Positions 26,711 through 40,887 of a DNA stretch of 64,000 bases are shown piece after piece. The stretch lies in contig NC_079884.1 of NCBI RefSeq assembly GCF_029227915.1, forward strand, positions 11,968,001 through 12,032,000, given 5' to 3'. Below the pieces are notes generated by a model. That model ran no database searches, was not told the origin of the DNA, and was given only the letters and a program-made list of their open reading frames with translations. The stretch's first letter is position 1. Each line of letters opens with the position of its first letter. The translations under genes and the position numbers were made by a program. The stretch comes from Hydractinia symbiolongicarpus (taxonomy: Eukaryota; Cnidaria; Hydrozoa; Anthoathecata; Hydractiniidae).

Positions 26711-27818
26711 GAAGGGTAAAAAGTATTAACTTATGCTTTTTTATTATTCCTTCAAATCAAGAAAAAAATTTGCTTAGAGATATCAACTGAATCTTACATT
26801 CTTTGTCCAGAATTGTGTTGAATACATAAAAGTAGCATTCGAAATTAGCGGTAGTTTCAAATTTCACGCGCTACTTTCCATAAAATATTCCTCGCCTGAT
26901 GAATTTATATTTTTTCTTTTCAACATTTTGCAAAAAGTGAGAACGTGTAAAGAAACGTTTGAATTCGATTCCACCTTATGTTACTCCATCGCCGTATACA
27001 AATTAGATGACGTCCACCCAGCCAATTTTTCACATAGTATTTTTAATCAAAATACATTTTTCTATCTTCTTTTATGTTAGAAGCCAATTTATTTTTGTAA
27101 GGTATAATTTTCGCAATATCAAAAGTGTGCAGGGTTTAAATATATTGAGAACAAAATCGTAGAAAACTCGCGTCCTTGTTTTTATTAATGGTGCTGAAAA
27201 TTGCAGTAAATTAAAATTTTTGTCAAATTTATATTGTCAGATGTCAAAAAATATTGTTATATTTTTAAAAGTTTATATAGTTTATTTTCATGTGATAAAA
27301 TTACTCGAATTTTTAAAAGAATGTCGAAATTTAAAAAACGCCAAATAAATTAAATTGGATCAATAAGTCTTCTGATAGGCAATGCTGGACTCGCGCAGCT
27401 GTGCGCGATTGTTTTTACTTTTTACCAACTGGTTTATACCAATTGCACTAAAATATGTAAAATAATAGATAAGGAACCATTTCTTTGTAAGCCAATGTTT
27501 ACAAATTCTTTACACGCCTTTACTTTAAAAAGGACATGCGTTAGAAGGAAATCAGCCTACGGTTTTAAGGTTAAAAAACTAGGCCTGTTCTTTAGAGATA
27601 AGAATAATGCCCCGGCTGCATAGAATTTTGAAATTCTTAAAGAAAGAGTGTGAATACCAAATTAAACAGCCAGCAACTAAAATATCCACGCAAAGGTTCT
27701 TTGTAAAACATACGTGTTTATGAAAGTAAAAAAAAAAAGACCAAAAGTGCCTGGTTAAGGATTTAATCCGAACTTGTTTCTACGTTTTCCTTCAAAAATT
27801 AAAGAGTATATTGGAAAG

Positions 27819-28122
27819 AAAATCTTCGTTCGACTGTCTTGCGCGGGCTACCGAACACCACCTATTCACAGGCGCTATCCCACTACTGCTCAGCGCGGGA
27901 ACTTTTGCCTGCTGCGTTTCCGCCCTGGGCCGATACGTTCCTCATTATCGAACCTGGTACTACATGAATTCCTTCCTGTAGACCATGTTGACACTGAGCT
28001 TAGGGTGGACGCCTGATCGACATAGACAACTGACCGATAGTGGTCCCGAACTCAAGCCGTTCGTAAGTTTAGTCTCCAAGTAGCTGGATTACAGGTGCAC
28101 GCCACTACACCCAACTGACGGC
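27819..28122 (-). ncRNA. 7SL: SRP RNA (7SL), array copy 20
   Basis: Same RNA as copy 19. Last gene of the central block of short units; the next unit is of the long type. Confidence 0.97.
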
Positions 28123-29271
28123 GAAGGGTAAAAAGTATTAACTTATGCTTTTTTATTATTCCTTCAAATCAAGAAAAAAATTTGCTTAGAGATATCAACT
28201 GAATCTTACATTCTTTGTCCAGAATTGTGTTGAATACATAAAAGTAGCATTCGAAATTAGCGGTAGTTTCAAATTTCACGCGCTACTTTCCATAAAATAT
28301 TCCTCGCCTGATGAATTTATATTTTTTCTTTTCAACATTTTGCAAAAAGTGAGAACGTGTAAAGAAACGTTTGAATTCGATTCCACCTTATGTTACTCCA
28401 TCGCCGTATACAAATTAGATGACGTCCACCCAGGCAATTCTTCACATGGTATTTTTAATCAAAATACATTTTTCTATCTTCTTTTATGTTAGAAGCCAAT
28501 TTATTTTTGTAAGGTATAATTTTCGCAATATCAAAAGTGTGCAGAGTTTAAATATATTGAGAACAAAATCGTAGAAAACTCGCGTCCTTGTTTTTATTAA
28601 TGGTGCTGAAAATTGGAGTAAATTAAAATTTTTGTCAAATTTATATTGTCAGATGTCAAAAATTATTGTTATATTTTTAAACGTCTGGGATCTAAGGTCT
28701 AAGAATATTGTGGAATTTACTTTGTTGTCAATAGTTTATTTTCATGTGATAAAATTACTCGAATTTTTGAAAAAATGTCGAAATTTAAAAAACGCCAAAT
28801 AAATTATATTGGATCAATAAGTCTTCTGATAGGCAATGCTGGAGGCGCGCAGATGTGCGCGATTATTTTTACTTTTTGCCAACTGGATTATACCAATTGC
28901 ACTAAAATCTGTAGAATAATAGATAAGGAACCATTTTTTTGTAAGCCAATGTTTACAAATTCTTTACACGCCTTTACTTTAAAAAGGACATGCGTTAGAA
29001 GGAAATCAACCTACGGTTTTAAGGTTAAAAAACTAGGCCTGTTCTTTAGAGATAAAAATAATGACCCGGCTGCAAAGAATTTTGAAATTCTTAAAGAAAA
29101 AGTGTGAATACCAAATTAAACAGCCAGCAACTAAAGTATCTACGCAAAGGTTCCTTGTAAAACATACGTGTTTATGAAACTAAAAAAAAAAGACCAAAAG
29201 TGCCTGGTTAAGAATTTAATCCGAACTTGTTTCTACGTTTTCCTTCAAAAATTAAAGAGTATATTGGAAAG

Positions 29272-29575
29272 AAATTCTTCGTTCGACTGTCTTGCGCGGG
29301 CTACCGAACACCACCTATTCACAGGCGCTATCCCACTTCTGCTCAGCGCGGGAACTTTTGCCTGCTGCGTTTCCGCCCTGGGCCGATACGTTCCTCATTA
29401 TCGAACCTGGTACTACATGAATTCCTTCCTGTAGACCATGTTGACACTGAGCTTAGGGTGGCCGCCTGATCGACATAGACAACTGACCGATAGTGGTCCC
29501 GAACTCAAGCCGTTCGTAAGTTTAGTCTCCAAGTAGCTGGATTACAGGTGCACGCCACTACACCCAACTGACGGC
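29272..29575 (-). ncRNA. 7SL: SRP RNA (7SL), array copy 21, probable degenerate copy
   Basis: The T4 terminator is broken to TTT (plus GAAATTCTTC at 29271-29280). A conserved helix 5 base is changed (plus GTGGCCGCC), as is its return strand (plus CACTTCTGCTC). A backup T5 run lies ~30 nt further on, so any transcript would be extended. Likely a pseudogene or a poorly expressed copy. Confidence 0.9.
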
Positions 29576-30722
29576 GAAGGGTAAAAAGTATTAACTTATG
29601 CTTTTTTATTATTCCTTCAAATCAAGAAAAAAATTTGCTTAGAGATATCAACTGAATCTTACATTCTTTGTCCAGAATTGTGTTGAATACATAAAAGTAG
29701 CATTCGAAATTAGCGGTAGTTTCAAATTTCACGCGCTACTTTCCATAAAATATTCCTCGCCTGATGAATTTATATTTTTTCTTTTCAACATTTTGCAAAA
29801 AGTGAGAACGTGTAAAGAAACGTTTGAATTCGATTCCACCTTATGTTACTCCATCGCCGTATACAAATTAGATGACGTCCACCCAGCCAATTTTTCACAT
29901 AGTATTTTTAATCAAAATACATTTTTCTATCTTCTTTTATGTTAGAAGCCAATTTATTTTTGTAAGGTATAATTTTCGCAATATCAAAAGTGTGCAGGGT
30001 TTAAATATATTGAGAACAAAATCGTAGAAAACTCGCGTCCTTGTTTTTATTAATGGTGCTGAAAATTGCAGTAAATTAAAATTTTTGTCAAATTTATATT
30101 GTCAGATGTCAAAAAATATTGTTATATTTTTAAACGTCTGGATTCTAAGGTCTAAGAATATTGTGGAATTTACTTTGTTGTCAATAGTTTATTTTCATGT
30201 GATAAAATTACTCGAATTTTTGAAAAAATGTCGAAATTTAAAAAACGCCAAATAAATTATATTGGATCAATAAGTCTTCTGATAGGCAATGCTGGAGGCG
30301 CGCAGATGTGCGCGATTATTTTTACTTTTTGCCAACTGGATTATACCAATTGCACTAAAATCTGTAGAATAATAGATAAGGAACCATTTTTTTGTAAGCC
30401 AATGTTTACAAATTCTTACACCCCTTTACTTTAAAAAGGACATGCGTTAGAAGGAAATCAACCTACGGTTTTAAGGTTAAAAAATTAGGCCTGTTCTTTA
30501 GAGATAAAAATAATGACCCGGCTGCAAAGAATTTTGAAATTCTTAAAGAAAGAGTGTGAATACCAAATTAAACAGCCAGCAACTAAAGTATCTACGCAAA
30601 GGTTCCTTGTAAAACATACGTGTTTATGAAAGTAAAAAAAAAGACCAAAAGTGCCTGGTTAAGAATTTAATCCGAACTTGTTTCTACGTTTTCCTTCAAA
30701 AATTAAAGAGTATATTGGAAAG

Positions 30723-31026
30723 AAAATCTTCGTTCGACTGTCTTGCGCGGGCTACCGAACACCACCTATTCACAGGCGCTATCCCACTACTGCTCAGCGC
30801 GGGAACTTTTGCCTGCTGCGTTTTCGCCCTGGGCCGATACGTTCCTCATTATCGAACCTGGTACTACATGAATTCCTTCCTGTAGACCATGTTGACACTG
30901 AGCTTAGGGTGGACGCCTGATCGACATAGACAACTGACCGATAGTGGTCCCGAACTCAAGCCGTTCGTAAGTTTAGTCTCCAAGTAGCTGGATTACAGGT
31001 GCACGCCACTACACCCAACTGACGGC
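30723..31026 (-). ncRNA. 7SL: SRP RNA (7SL), array copy 22, GAAA helix 8 loop (B type)
   Basis: First B-type unit of the dimeric block: GAAA helix 8 loop, CCCUA helix 5 strand, ACCUGUAAUCC in the Alu domain. Confidence 0.97.
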
Positions 31027-32174
31027 GAAGGGTAAAAAGTATTAACTTATGCTTTTTTATTATTCCTTCAAATCAAGAAAGAAATTTGCTTAGAGATATC
31101 AACTGAATCTTACATTCTTTGTCCAGAATTGTGTTGAATACATAAAAGTAGCATTCGAAATTAGCGGTAGTTTCAAATTTCACGCGCTACTTTCCATAAA
31201 ATATTCCTCGCCTGATGAATTTATATTTTTTCTTTTCAACATTTTGCAAAAAGTGAGAACGTGTAAAGAAACGTTTGAATTCGATTCCACCTTATGTTAC
31301 TCCATCGCCGTATACAAATTAGATGACGTCCACCCAGGCAATTCTTCACATGGTATTTTTAATCAAAATACATTTTTCTATCTTCTTTTATGTTAGAAGT
31401 CAATTTATTTTTGTAAGGTATAATTTTCGCAATATCAAAAGTGTGCAGAGTTTAAATATATTGAGAACAAAATCGTAGAAAACTCGCGTCCTTGTTTTTA
31501 TTAATGGTGCTGAAAATTGCAGTAAATTAAAATTTTTGTCAAATTTATATTGTCAGATGTCAAAAAATATTGTTATATTTTTAAACATCTGGGATCTAAG
31601 GTCTAAGAATATTGTGGAATTTACTTTGTTGTCAATAGTTTATTTTCATGTGATAAAATTACTCGAATTTTTGAAAAAATGTCGAAATTTAAAAAACGCC
31701 AAATAAATTATATTGGATCAATAAGTCTTCTGATAGGCAATGCTGGAGGCGCGCAGATGTGCGCGATTATTTTTACTTTTTGCCAACTGGATTATACCAA
31801 TTGCACTAAAATCTGTAGAATAATAGATAAGGAACCATTTCTTTGTAAGCCAATGTTTACAAATTCTTTACACCCCTTTACTTTAAAAAGGACATGCGTT
31901 AGAAGGAAATCAACCTACGGTTTTAAGGTTAAAAAACTAGGCCTGTTCTTTAGAGATAAAAATAATGACCCGGCTGCAAAGAATTTTGAAATTCTTAAAG
32001 AAAGAGTGTGAATACCAAATTAAACAGCCAGCAACTAAAGTATCTACGCAAAGGTTCCTTGTAAAACATACGTGTTTATGAAAGTAAAAAAAAAGACCAA
32101 AAGTGCCTGGTTAAGAATTTAATCCGAACTTGTTTCTACGTTTTCCTTCAAAAATTAAAGAGTATATTGGAAAG

Positions 32175-32478
32175 AAAATCTTCGTTCGACTGTCTTGCGC
32201 GGGCTACCGAACACCACCTATTCACAGGCGCTATCCCACTACTGCTCAGCGCGGGAACTTTTGCCTGCTGCGTTTCCGCCCTGGGCCGATACGTTCCTCA
32301 TTATCGAACCTGGTACTACATGAATTCCTTCCTGTAGACCATGTTGACACTGAGCTTAGTGTGGACGCCTGATCGACATAGACAACTGATCGATAGTGGT
32401 CCAGAACTCAAGCCGTTCGTAAGTTTAGTCTCCAAGTAGCTGGATTACAGATGCACGCCACTACACCCAACTGACGGC
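32175..32478 (-). ncRNA. 7SL: SRP RNA (7SL), array copy 23 (A type)
   Basis: A-type copy: GGAA helix 8 loop, CACUA helix 5 strand, CGATCAG in helix 5 and AUCUGUAAUCC in the Alu domain (plus ATTACAGATGC). One private change (plus GGTCCAGAAC). Confidence 0.97.
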
Positions 32479-33626
32479 GAAGGGTAAAAAGTATTAACTT
32501 ATGCTTTTTTATTATTCCTTCAAATCAAGAAAAAAATTTGCTTAAAGATATCAACTGAATCTTACATTCTTTGTCCAGAATTGTGTTGAATACATAAAAG
32601 TAGCATTCGAAATTAGCGGTAGTTTCAAATTTCACGCGCTACATTCCATAAAATATTCCTCGCCTGATGAATTGATATTTTTTCTTTTCAACATTTTGCA
32701 AAAAGTGAGAACGTGTAAAGAAACGTTTGAATTCGATTCCACCTTATGTTACTCCATCGCCGTATACAAATTAGATGACGTCCACCCAGGCAATTCTTCA
32801 CATAGTATTTTTAATCAAAATACATTTTTCTATCTTCTTTTATGTTAGAAGCCAATTTATTTTTGTAAGGTATAATTTTCGCAATATCAAAAGTGTGTAG
32901 GGTTTAAAAATATTGAGAACAAAATCGTAGAAAACTCGCGTCCTTGTTTTTATTAATGGTGCTGAAAATTGCAGTAAATTAAAATTTTTGTCAAATTTAT
33001 ATTGTCAGATGTCAAAAAATATTGTTATATTTTTAAACGTCTGGGATCTAAGGTCTAAGAATATTGTGGAATTTACTTTGTTGTCAATAGTTTATTTTCA
33101 TGTGATAAAATTACTCGAATTTTTGAAAAAATGTCGAAATTTAAAAAACGCCAAATAAATTATATTGGATCAATAAGTCTTCTGATAGACAATGCTGGAG
33201 GCGCGCAGATGTGCGCGATTATTTTTACTTTTTGCCAACTGGATTATACCAATTGCACTAAAATCTGTAGAATAATAGATAAGGAACCATTTTTTTGTAA
33301 GCCAATGTTTACAAATTCTTTACACCCCTTTACTTTAAAAAGGACATGCGTTAGAAGGAAATCAACCTACGGTTTTAAGGTTAAAAAACTAGGCCTGTTC
33401 TTTAGAGATAAAAATAATGACCCGGCTGCAAAGAATTTTGAAATTCTTAAAGAAAGAGTGTGAATACCAAATTAAACAGCCAGCAACTAAAGTATCTACG
33501 CAAAGGTTCCTTGTAAAACATACGTGTTTATGAAAGTAAAAAAAAAGACCAAAAGTGCCTGGTTAAGAATTTAATCCGAACTTGTTTCTACGTTTTCCTT
33601 CAAAAATTAAAGAGTATATTGGAAAG

Positions 33627-33930
33627 AAAATCTTCGTTCGACTGTCTTGCGCGGGCTACCGAACACCACCTATTCACAGGCGCTATCCCACTACTGCTCA
33701 GCGCGGGAACTTTTGCCTGCTGCGTTTTCGCCCTGGGCCGATACGTTCCTCATTATCGAACCTGGTCCTACATGAATTCCTTCCTGTAGACCATGTTGAC
33801 ACTGAGCTTAGGGTGGACGCCTGATCGACATAGACAACTGACCGATAGTGGTCCCGAACTCAAGCCGTTCGTAAGTTTAGTCTCCAAGTAGCTGGATTAC
33901 AGGTGCACGCCACTACACCCAACTGACGGC
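33627..33930 (-). ncRNA. 7SL: SRP RNA (7SL), array copy 24 (B type)
   Basis: B-type copy with GAAA helix 8 loop and a private change beside helix 6 (plus CTGGTCCTAC). Confidence 0.97.
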
Positions 33931-35078
33931 GAAGGGTAAAAAGTATTAACTTATGCTTTTTTATTATTCCTTCAAATCAAGAAAAAAATTTGCTTAGAGA
34001 TATCAACTGAATCTTACATTCTTTGTCCAGAATTGTGTTGAATACATAAAAGTAGCATTCGAAATTAGCGGTAGTTTCAAATTTCACGCGCTACTTTCCA
34101 TAAAATATTCCTCGCCTGATGAATTTATATTTTTTCTTTTCAACATTTTGCAAAAAGTGAGAACGTGTAAAGAAACGTTTGAATTCGATTCCACCTTATG
34201 TTACTCCATCGCCGTATACAAATTAGATGACGTCCACCCAGGCAATTCTTCACATGGTATTTTTAATCAAAATACATTTTTCTATCTTCTTTTATGTTAG
34301 AAGTCAATTTATTTTTGTAAGGTATAATTTTCGCAATATCAAAAGTGTGCAGAGTTTAAATATATTGAGAACAAAATCGTAGAAAACTCGCGTCCTTGTT
34401 TTTATTAATGGTGCTGAAAATTGCAGTAAATTAAAATTTTTGTCAAATTTATATTGTCAGATGTCAAAAAATATTGTTATATTTTTAAACGTCTGGGATC
34501 TAAGGTCTAAGAATATTGTGGAATTTACTTTGTTGTCAATAGTTTATTTTCATGTGATAAAATTACTCGAATTTTTGAAAAAATGTCGAAATTTAAAAAA
34601 CGCCAAATAAATTATATTGGATCAATAAGTCTTCTGATAGGCAATGCTGGAGGCGCGCAGATGTGCGCGATTATTTTTACTTTTTGCCAACTGGATTATA
34701 CCAATTGCACTAAAATCTGTAGAATAATAGATAAGGAACCATTTTTTTGTAAGCCAATGTTTACAAATTCTTTACACCCCTTTACTTTAAAAAGGACATG
34801 CGTTAGAAGGAAATCAACCTACGGTTTTAAGGTTAAAAAACTAGGCCTGTTCTTTAGAGATAAAAATAATGACCCGGCTGCAAAGAATTTTGAAATTCTT
34901 AAAGAAAGAGTGTGAATACCAAATTAAACAGCCAGCAACTAAAGTATCTACGCAAAGGTTCCTTGTAAAACATACGTGTTTATGAAAGTAAAAAAAAAGA
35001 CCAAAAGTGCCTGGTTAAGAATTTAATCCGAACTTGTTTCTACGTTTTCCTTCAAAAATTAAAGAGTATATTGGAAAG

Positions 35079-35382
35079 AAAATCTTCGTTCGACTGTCTT
35101 GCGCGGGCTACCGAACACCACCTATTCACAGGCGCTATCCCACTACTGCTCAGCGCGGGAACTTTTGCCTGCTGCGTTTCCGCCCTGGGCCGATACGTTC
35201 CTCATTATCGAACCTGGTACTACATGAATTCCTTCCTGTAGACCATGTTGACACTGAGCTTAGTGTGGACGCCTGATCGACATAGACAACTGATCGATAG
35301 TGGTCCCGAACTCAAGCCGTTCGTAAGTTTAGTCTCCAAGTAGCTGGATTACAGATGCACGCCACTACACCCAACTGACGGC
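35079..35382 (-). ncRNA. 7SL: SRP RNA (7SL), array copy 25 (A type)
   Basis: A-type copy, as copy 23 but without its private change. Confidence 0.97.
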
Positions 35383-36530
35383 GAAGGGTAAAAAGTATTA
35401 ACTTATGCTTTTTTATTATTCCTTCAAATCAAGAAAAAAATTTGCTTAAAGATATCAACTGAATCTTACATTCTTTGTCCAGAATTGTGTTGAATACATA
35501 AAAGTAGCATTCGAAATTAGCGGTAGTTTCAAATTTCACGCGCTACATTCCATAAAATATTCCTCGCCTGATGAATTGATATTTTTTCTTTTCAACATTT
35601 TGCAAAAAGTGAGAACGTGTAAAGAAACGTTTGAATTCGATTCCACCTTATGTTACTCCATCGCCGTATACAAATTAGATGACGTCCACCCAGGCAATTC
35701 TTCACATAGTATTTTTAATCAAAATACATTTTTCTATCTTCTTTTATGTTAGAAGCCAATTTATTTTTGTAAGGTATAATTTTCGCAATATCAAAAGTGT
35801 GTAGGGTTTAAAAATATTGAGAACAAAATCGTAGAAAACTCGCGTCCTTGTTTTTATTAATGGTGCTGAAAATTGCAGTAAATTAAAATTTTTGTCAAAT
35901 TTATATTGTCAGATGTCAAAAAATATTGTTATATTTTTAAACGTCTGGGATCTAAGGTCTAAGAATATTGTGGAATTTACTTTGTTGTCAATAGTTTATT
36001 TTCATGTGATAAAATTACTCGAATTTTTGAAAAAATGTCGAAATTTAAAAAACGCCAAATAAATTATATTGGATCAATAAGTCTTCTGATAGACAATGCT
36101 GGAGGCGCGCAGATGTGCGCGATTATTTTTACTTTTTGCCAACTGGATTATACCAATTGCACTAAAATCTGTAGAATAATAGATAAGGAACCATTTTTTT
36201 GTAAGCCAATGTTTACAAATTCTTTACACCCCTTTACTTTAAAAAGGACATGCGTTAGAAGGAAATCAACCTACGGTTTTAAGGTTAAAAAACTAGGCCT
36301 GTTCTTTAGAGATAAAAATAATGACCCGGCTGCAAAGAATTTTGAAATTCTTAAAGAAAGAGTGTGAATACCAAATTAAACAGCCAGCAACTAAAGTATC
36401 TACGCAAAGGTTCCTTGTAAAACATACGTGTTTATGAAAGTAAAAAAAAAGACCAAAAGTGCCTGGTTAAGAATTTAATCCGAACTTGTTTCTACGTTTT
36501 CCTTCAAAAATTAAAGAGTATATTGGAAAG

Positions 36531-36834
36531 AAAATCTTCGTTCGACTGTCTTGCGCGGGCTACCGAACACCACCTATTCACAGGCGCTATCCCACTACTG
36601 CTCAGCGCGGGAACTTTTGCCTGCTGCGTTTTCGCCCTGGGCCGATACGTTCCTCATTATCGAACCTGGTACTACATGAATTCCTTCCTGTAGACCATGT
36701 TGACACTGAGCTTAGGGTGGACGCCTGATCGACATAGACAACTGACCGATAGTGGTCCCGAACTCAAGCCGTTCGTAAGTTTAGTCTCCAAGTAGCTGGA
36801 TTACAGGTGCACGCCACTACACCCAACTGACGGC
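36531..36834 (-). ncRNA. 7SL: SRP RNA (7SL), array copy 26 (B type)
   Basis: B-type copy with GAAA helix 8 loop and no private change seen. Confidence 0.97.
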
Positions 36835-37982
36835 GAAGGGTAAAAAGTATTAACTTATGCTTTTTTATTATTCCTTCAAATCAAGAAAAAAATTTGCTTA
36901 GAGATATCAACTGAATCTTACATTCTTTGTCCAGAATTGTGTTGAATACATAAAAGTAGCATTCGAAATTAGCGGTAGTTTCAAATTTCACGCGCTACTT
37001 TCCATAAAATATTCCTCGCCTGATGAATTTATATTTTTTCTTTTCAACATTTTGCAAAAAGTGAGAACGTGTAAAGAAACGTTTGAATTCGATTCCACCT
37101 TATGTTACTCCATCGCCGTATACAAATTAGATGACGTCCACCCAGGCAATTCTTCACATGGTATTTTTAATCAAAATACATTTTTCTATCTTCTTTTATG
37201 TTAGAAGTCAATTTATTTTTGTAAGGTATAATTTTCGCAATATCAAAAGTGTGCAGAGTTTAAATATATTGAGAACAAAATCGTAGAAAACTCGCGTCCT
37301 TGTTTTTATTAATGGTGCTGAAAATTGCAGTAAATTAAAATTTTTGTCAAATTTATATTGTCAGATGTCAAAAAATATTGTTATATTTTTAAACGTCTGG
37401 GATCTAAGGTCTAAGAATATTGTGGAATTTACTTTGTTGTCAATAGTTTATTTTCATGTGATAAAATTACTCGAATTTTTGAAAAAATGTCGAAATTTAA
37501 AAAACGCCAAATAAATTATATTGGATCAATAAGTCTTCTGATAGGCAATGCTGGAGGCGCGCAGATGTGCGCGATTATTTTTACTTTTTGCCAACTGGAT
37601 TATACCAATTGCACTAAAATCTGTAGAATAATAGATAAGGAACCATTTTTTTGTAAGCCAATGTTTACAAATTCTTTACACCCCTTTACTTTAAAAAGGA
37701 CATGCGTTAGAAGGAAATCAACCTACGGTTTTAAGGTTAAAAAACTAGGCCTGTTCTTTAGAGATAAAAATAATGACCCGGCTGCAAAGAATTTTGAAAT
37801 TCTTAAAGAAAGAGTGTGAATACCAAATTAAACAGCCAGCAACTAAAGTATCTACGCAAAGGTTCCTTGTAAAACATACGTGTTTATGAAAGTAAAAAAA
37901 AAGACCAAAAGTGCCTGGTTAAGAATTTAATCCGAACTTGTTTCTACGTTTTCCTTCAAAAATTAAAGAGTATATTGGAAAG

Positions 37983-38286
37983 AAAATCTTCGTTCGACTG
38001 TCTTGCGCGGGCTACCGAACACCACCTATTCACAGGCGCTATCCCACTACTGCTCAGCGCGGGAACTTTTGCCTGCTGCGTTTCCGCCCTGGGCCGATAC
38101 GTTCCTCATTATCGAACCTGGTACTACATGAATTCCTTCCTGTAGACCATGTTGACACTGAGCTTAGTGTGGACGCCTGATCGACATAGACAACTGATCG
38201 ATAGTGGTCCCGAACTCAAGCCGTTCGTAAGTTTAGTCTCCAAGTAGCTGGATTACAGATGCACGCCACTACACCCAACTAACGGC
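37983..38286 (-). ncRNA. 7SL: SRP RNA (7SL), array copy 27 (A type)
   Basis: A-type copy with one further change close to the 5' end (plus CCAACTAACGG), shared with copy 29. Confidence 0.97.
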
Positions 38287-39435
38287 GAAGGGTAAAAAGT
38301 ATTAACTTATGCTTTTTTATTATTCCTTCAAATCAAGAAAAAAATTTGCTTAAAGATATCAACTGAATCTTACATTCTTTGTCCAGAATTGTGTTGAATA
38401 CATAAAAGTAGCATTCGAAATTAGCGGTAGTTTCAAATTTCACGCGCTACATTCCATAAAATATTCCTCGCCTGATGAATTGATATTTTTTCTTTTCAAC
38501 ATTTTGCAAAAAGTGAGAACGTGTAAAGAAACGTTTGAATTCGATTCCACCTTATGTTACTCCATCGCCGTATACAAATTAGATGACGTCCACCCAGGCA
38601 ATTCTTCACATAGTATTTTTAATCAAAATACATTTTTCTATCTTCTTTTATGTTAGAAGCCAATTTATTTTTGTAAGGTATAATTTTCGCAATATCAAAA
38701 GTGTGTAGGGTTTAAAAATATTGAGAACAAAATCGTAGAAAACTCGCGTCCTTGTTTTTATTAATGGTGCTGAAAATTGCAGTAAATTAAAATTTTTGTC
38801 AAATTTATATTGTCAGATGTCAAAAAATATTGTTATATTTTTAAACGTCTGGGATCTAAGGTCTAAGAATATTGTGGAATCTACTTTGTTGTCAATAGTT
38901 TATTTTCATGTGATAAAATTACTCGAATTTTTGAAAAAATGTCGAAATTTAAAAAACGCCAAATAAATTATATTGGATCAATAAGTCTTCTGATAGGCAA
39001 TGCTGGAGGCGCGCAGATGTGCGCGATTATTTTTACTTTTTGCCAACTGGATTATACCAATTGCACTAAAATCTGTAGAATAATAGATAAGGAACCATTT
39101 TTTTGTAAGCCAATGTTTACAAATTCTTTACACGCCTTTACTTTAAAAAGGACATGCGTTAGAAGGAAATCAACCTACGGTTTTAAGGTTAAAAAACTAG
39201 GCCTGTTCTTTAGAGATAAAAATAATGACCCGGCTGCAAAGAATTTTGAAATTCTTAAAGAAAGAGTGTGAATACCAAATTAAACAGCCAGCAACTAAAG
39301 TATCTACGCAAAGGTTCCTTGTAAAACATACGTGTTTATGAAAGTAAAAAAAAAAGACCAAAAGTGCCTGGTTAAGAATTTAATCCGAACTTGTTTCTAC
39401 GTTTTCCTTCAAAAATTAAAGAGTATATTGGAAAG

Positions 39436-39739
39436 AAAATCTTCGTTCGACTGTCTTGCGCGGGCTACCGAACACCACCTATTCACAGGCGCTATCCCAC
39501 TACTGCTCAGCGCGGGAACTTTTGCCTGCTGCGTTTTCGCCCTGGGCCGATACGTTCCTCATTATCGAACCTGGTACTACATGAATTCCTTCCTGTAGAC
39601 CATGTTGACACTGAGCTTAGGGTGGACGCCTGATCGACATAGACAACTGACCGATAGTGGTCCCGAACTCAAGCCGTTCGTAAGTTTAGTCTCCAAGTAG
39701 CTGGATTACAGGTGCACGCCACTACACCCAACTGACGGC
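39436..39739 (-). ncRNA. 7SL: SRP RNA (7SL), array copy 28 (B type)
   Basis: B-type copy with GAAA helix 8 loop and no private change seen. Confidence 0.97.
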
Positions 39740-40887
39740 GAAGGGTAAAAAGTATTAACTTATGCTTTTTTATTATTCCTTCAAATCAAGAAAAAAATTT
39801 GCTTAGAGATATCAACTGAATCTTACATTCTTTGTCCAGAATTGTGTTGAATACATAAAAGTAGCATTCGAAATTAGCGGTAGTTTCAAATTTCACGCGC
39901 TACTTTCCATAAAATATTCCTCGCCTGATGAATTTATATTTTTTCTTTTCAACATTTTGCAAAAAGTGAGAACGTGTAAAGAAACGTTTGAATTCGATTC
40001 CACCTTATGTTACTCCATCGCCGTATACAAATTAGATGACGTCCACCCAGGCAATTCTTCACATGGTATTTTTAATCAAAATACATTTTTCTATCTTCTT
40101 TTATGTTAGAAGTCAATTTATTTTTGTAAGGTATAATTTTCGCAATATCAAAAGTGTGCAGAGTTTAAATATATTGAGAACAAAATCGTAGAAAACTCGC
40201 GTCCTTGTTTTTATTAATGGTGCTGAAAATTGCAGTAAATTAAAATTTTTGTCAAATTTATATTGTCAGATGTCAAAAAATATTGTTATATTTTTAAACG
40301 TCTGGGATCTAAGGTCTAAGAATATTGTGGAATTTACTTTGTTGTCAATAGTTTATTTTCATGTGATAAAATTACTCGAATTTTTGAAAAAATGTCGAAA
40401 TTTAAAAAACGCCAAATAAATTATATTGGATCAATAAGTCTTCTGATAGGCAATGCTGGAGGCGCGCAGATGTGCGCGATTATTTTTACTTTTTGCCAAC
40501 TGGATTATACCAATTGCACTAAAATCTGTAGAATAATAGATAAGGAACCATTTTTTTGTAAGCCAATGTTTACAAATTCTTTACACCCCTTTACTTTAAA
40601 AAGGACATGCGTTAGAAGGAAATCAACCTACGGTTTTAAGGTTAAAAAACTAGGCCTGTTCTTTAGAGATAAAAATAATGACCCGGCTGCAAAGAATTTT
40701 GAAATTCTTAAAGAAAGAGTGTGAATACCAAATTAAACAGCCAGCAACTAAAGTATCTACGCAAAGGTTCCTTGTAAAACATACGTGTTTATGAAAGTAA
40801 AAAAAAAGACCAAAAGTGCCTGGTTAAGAATTTAATCCGAACTTGTTTCTACGTTTTCCTTCAAAAATTAAAGAGTATATTGGAAAG

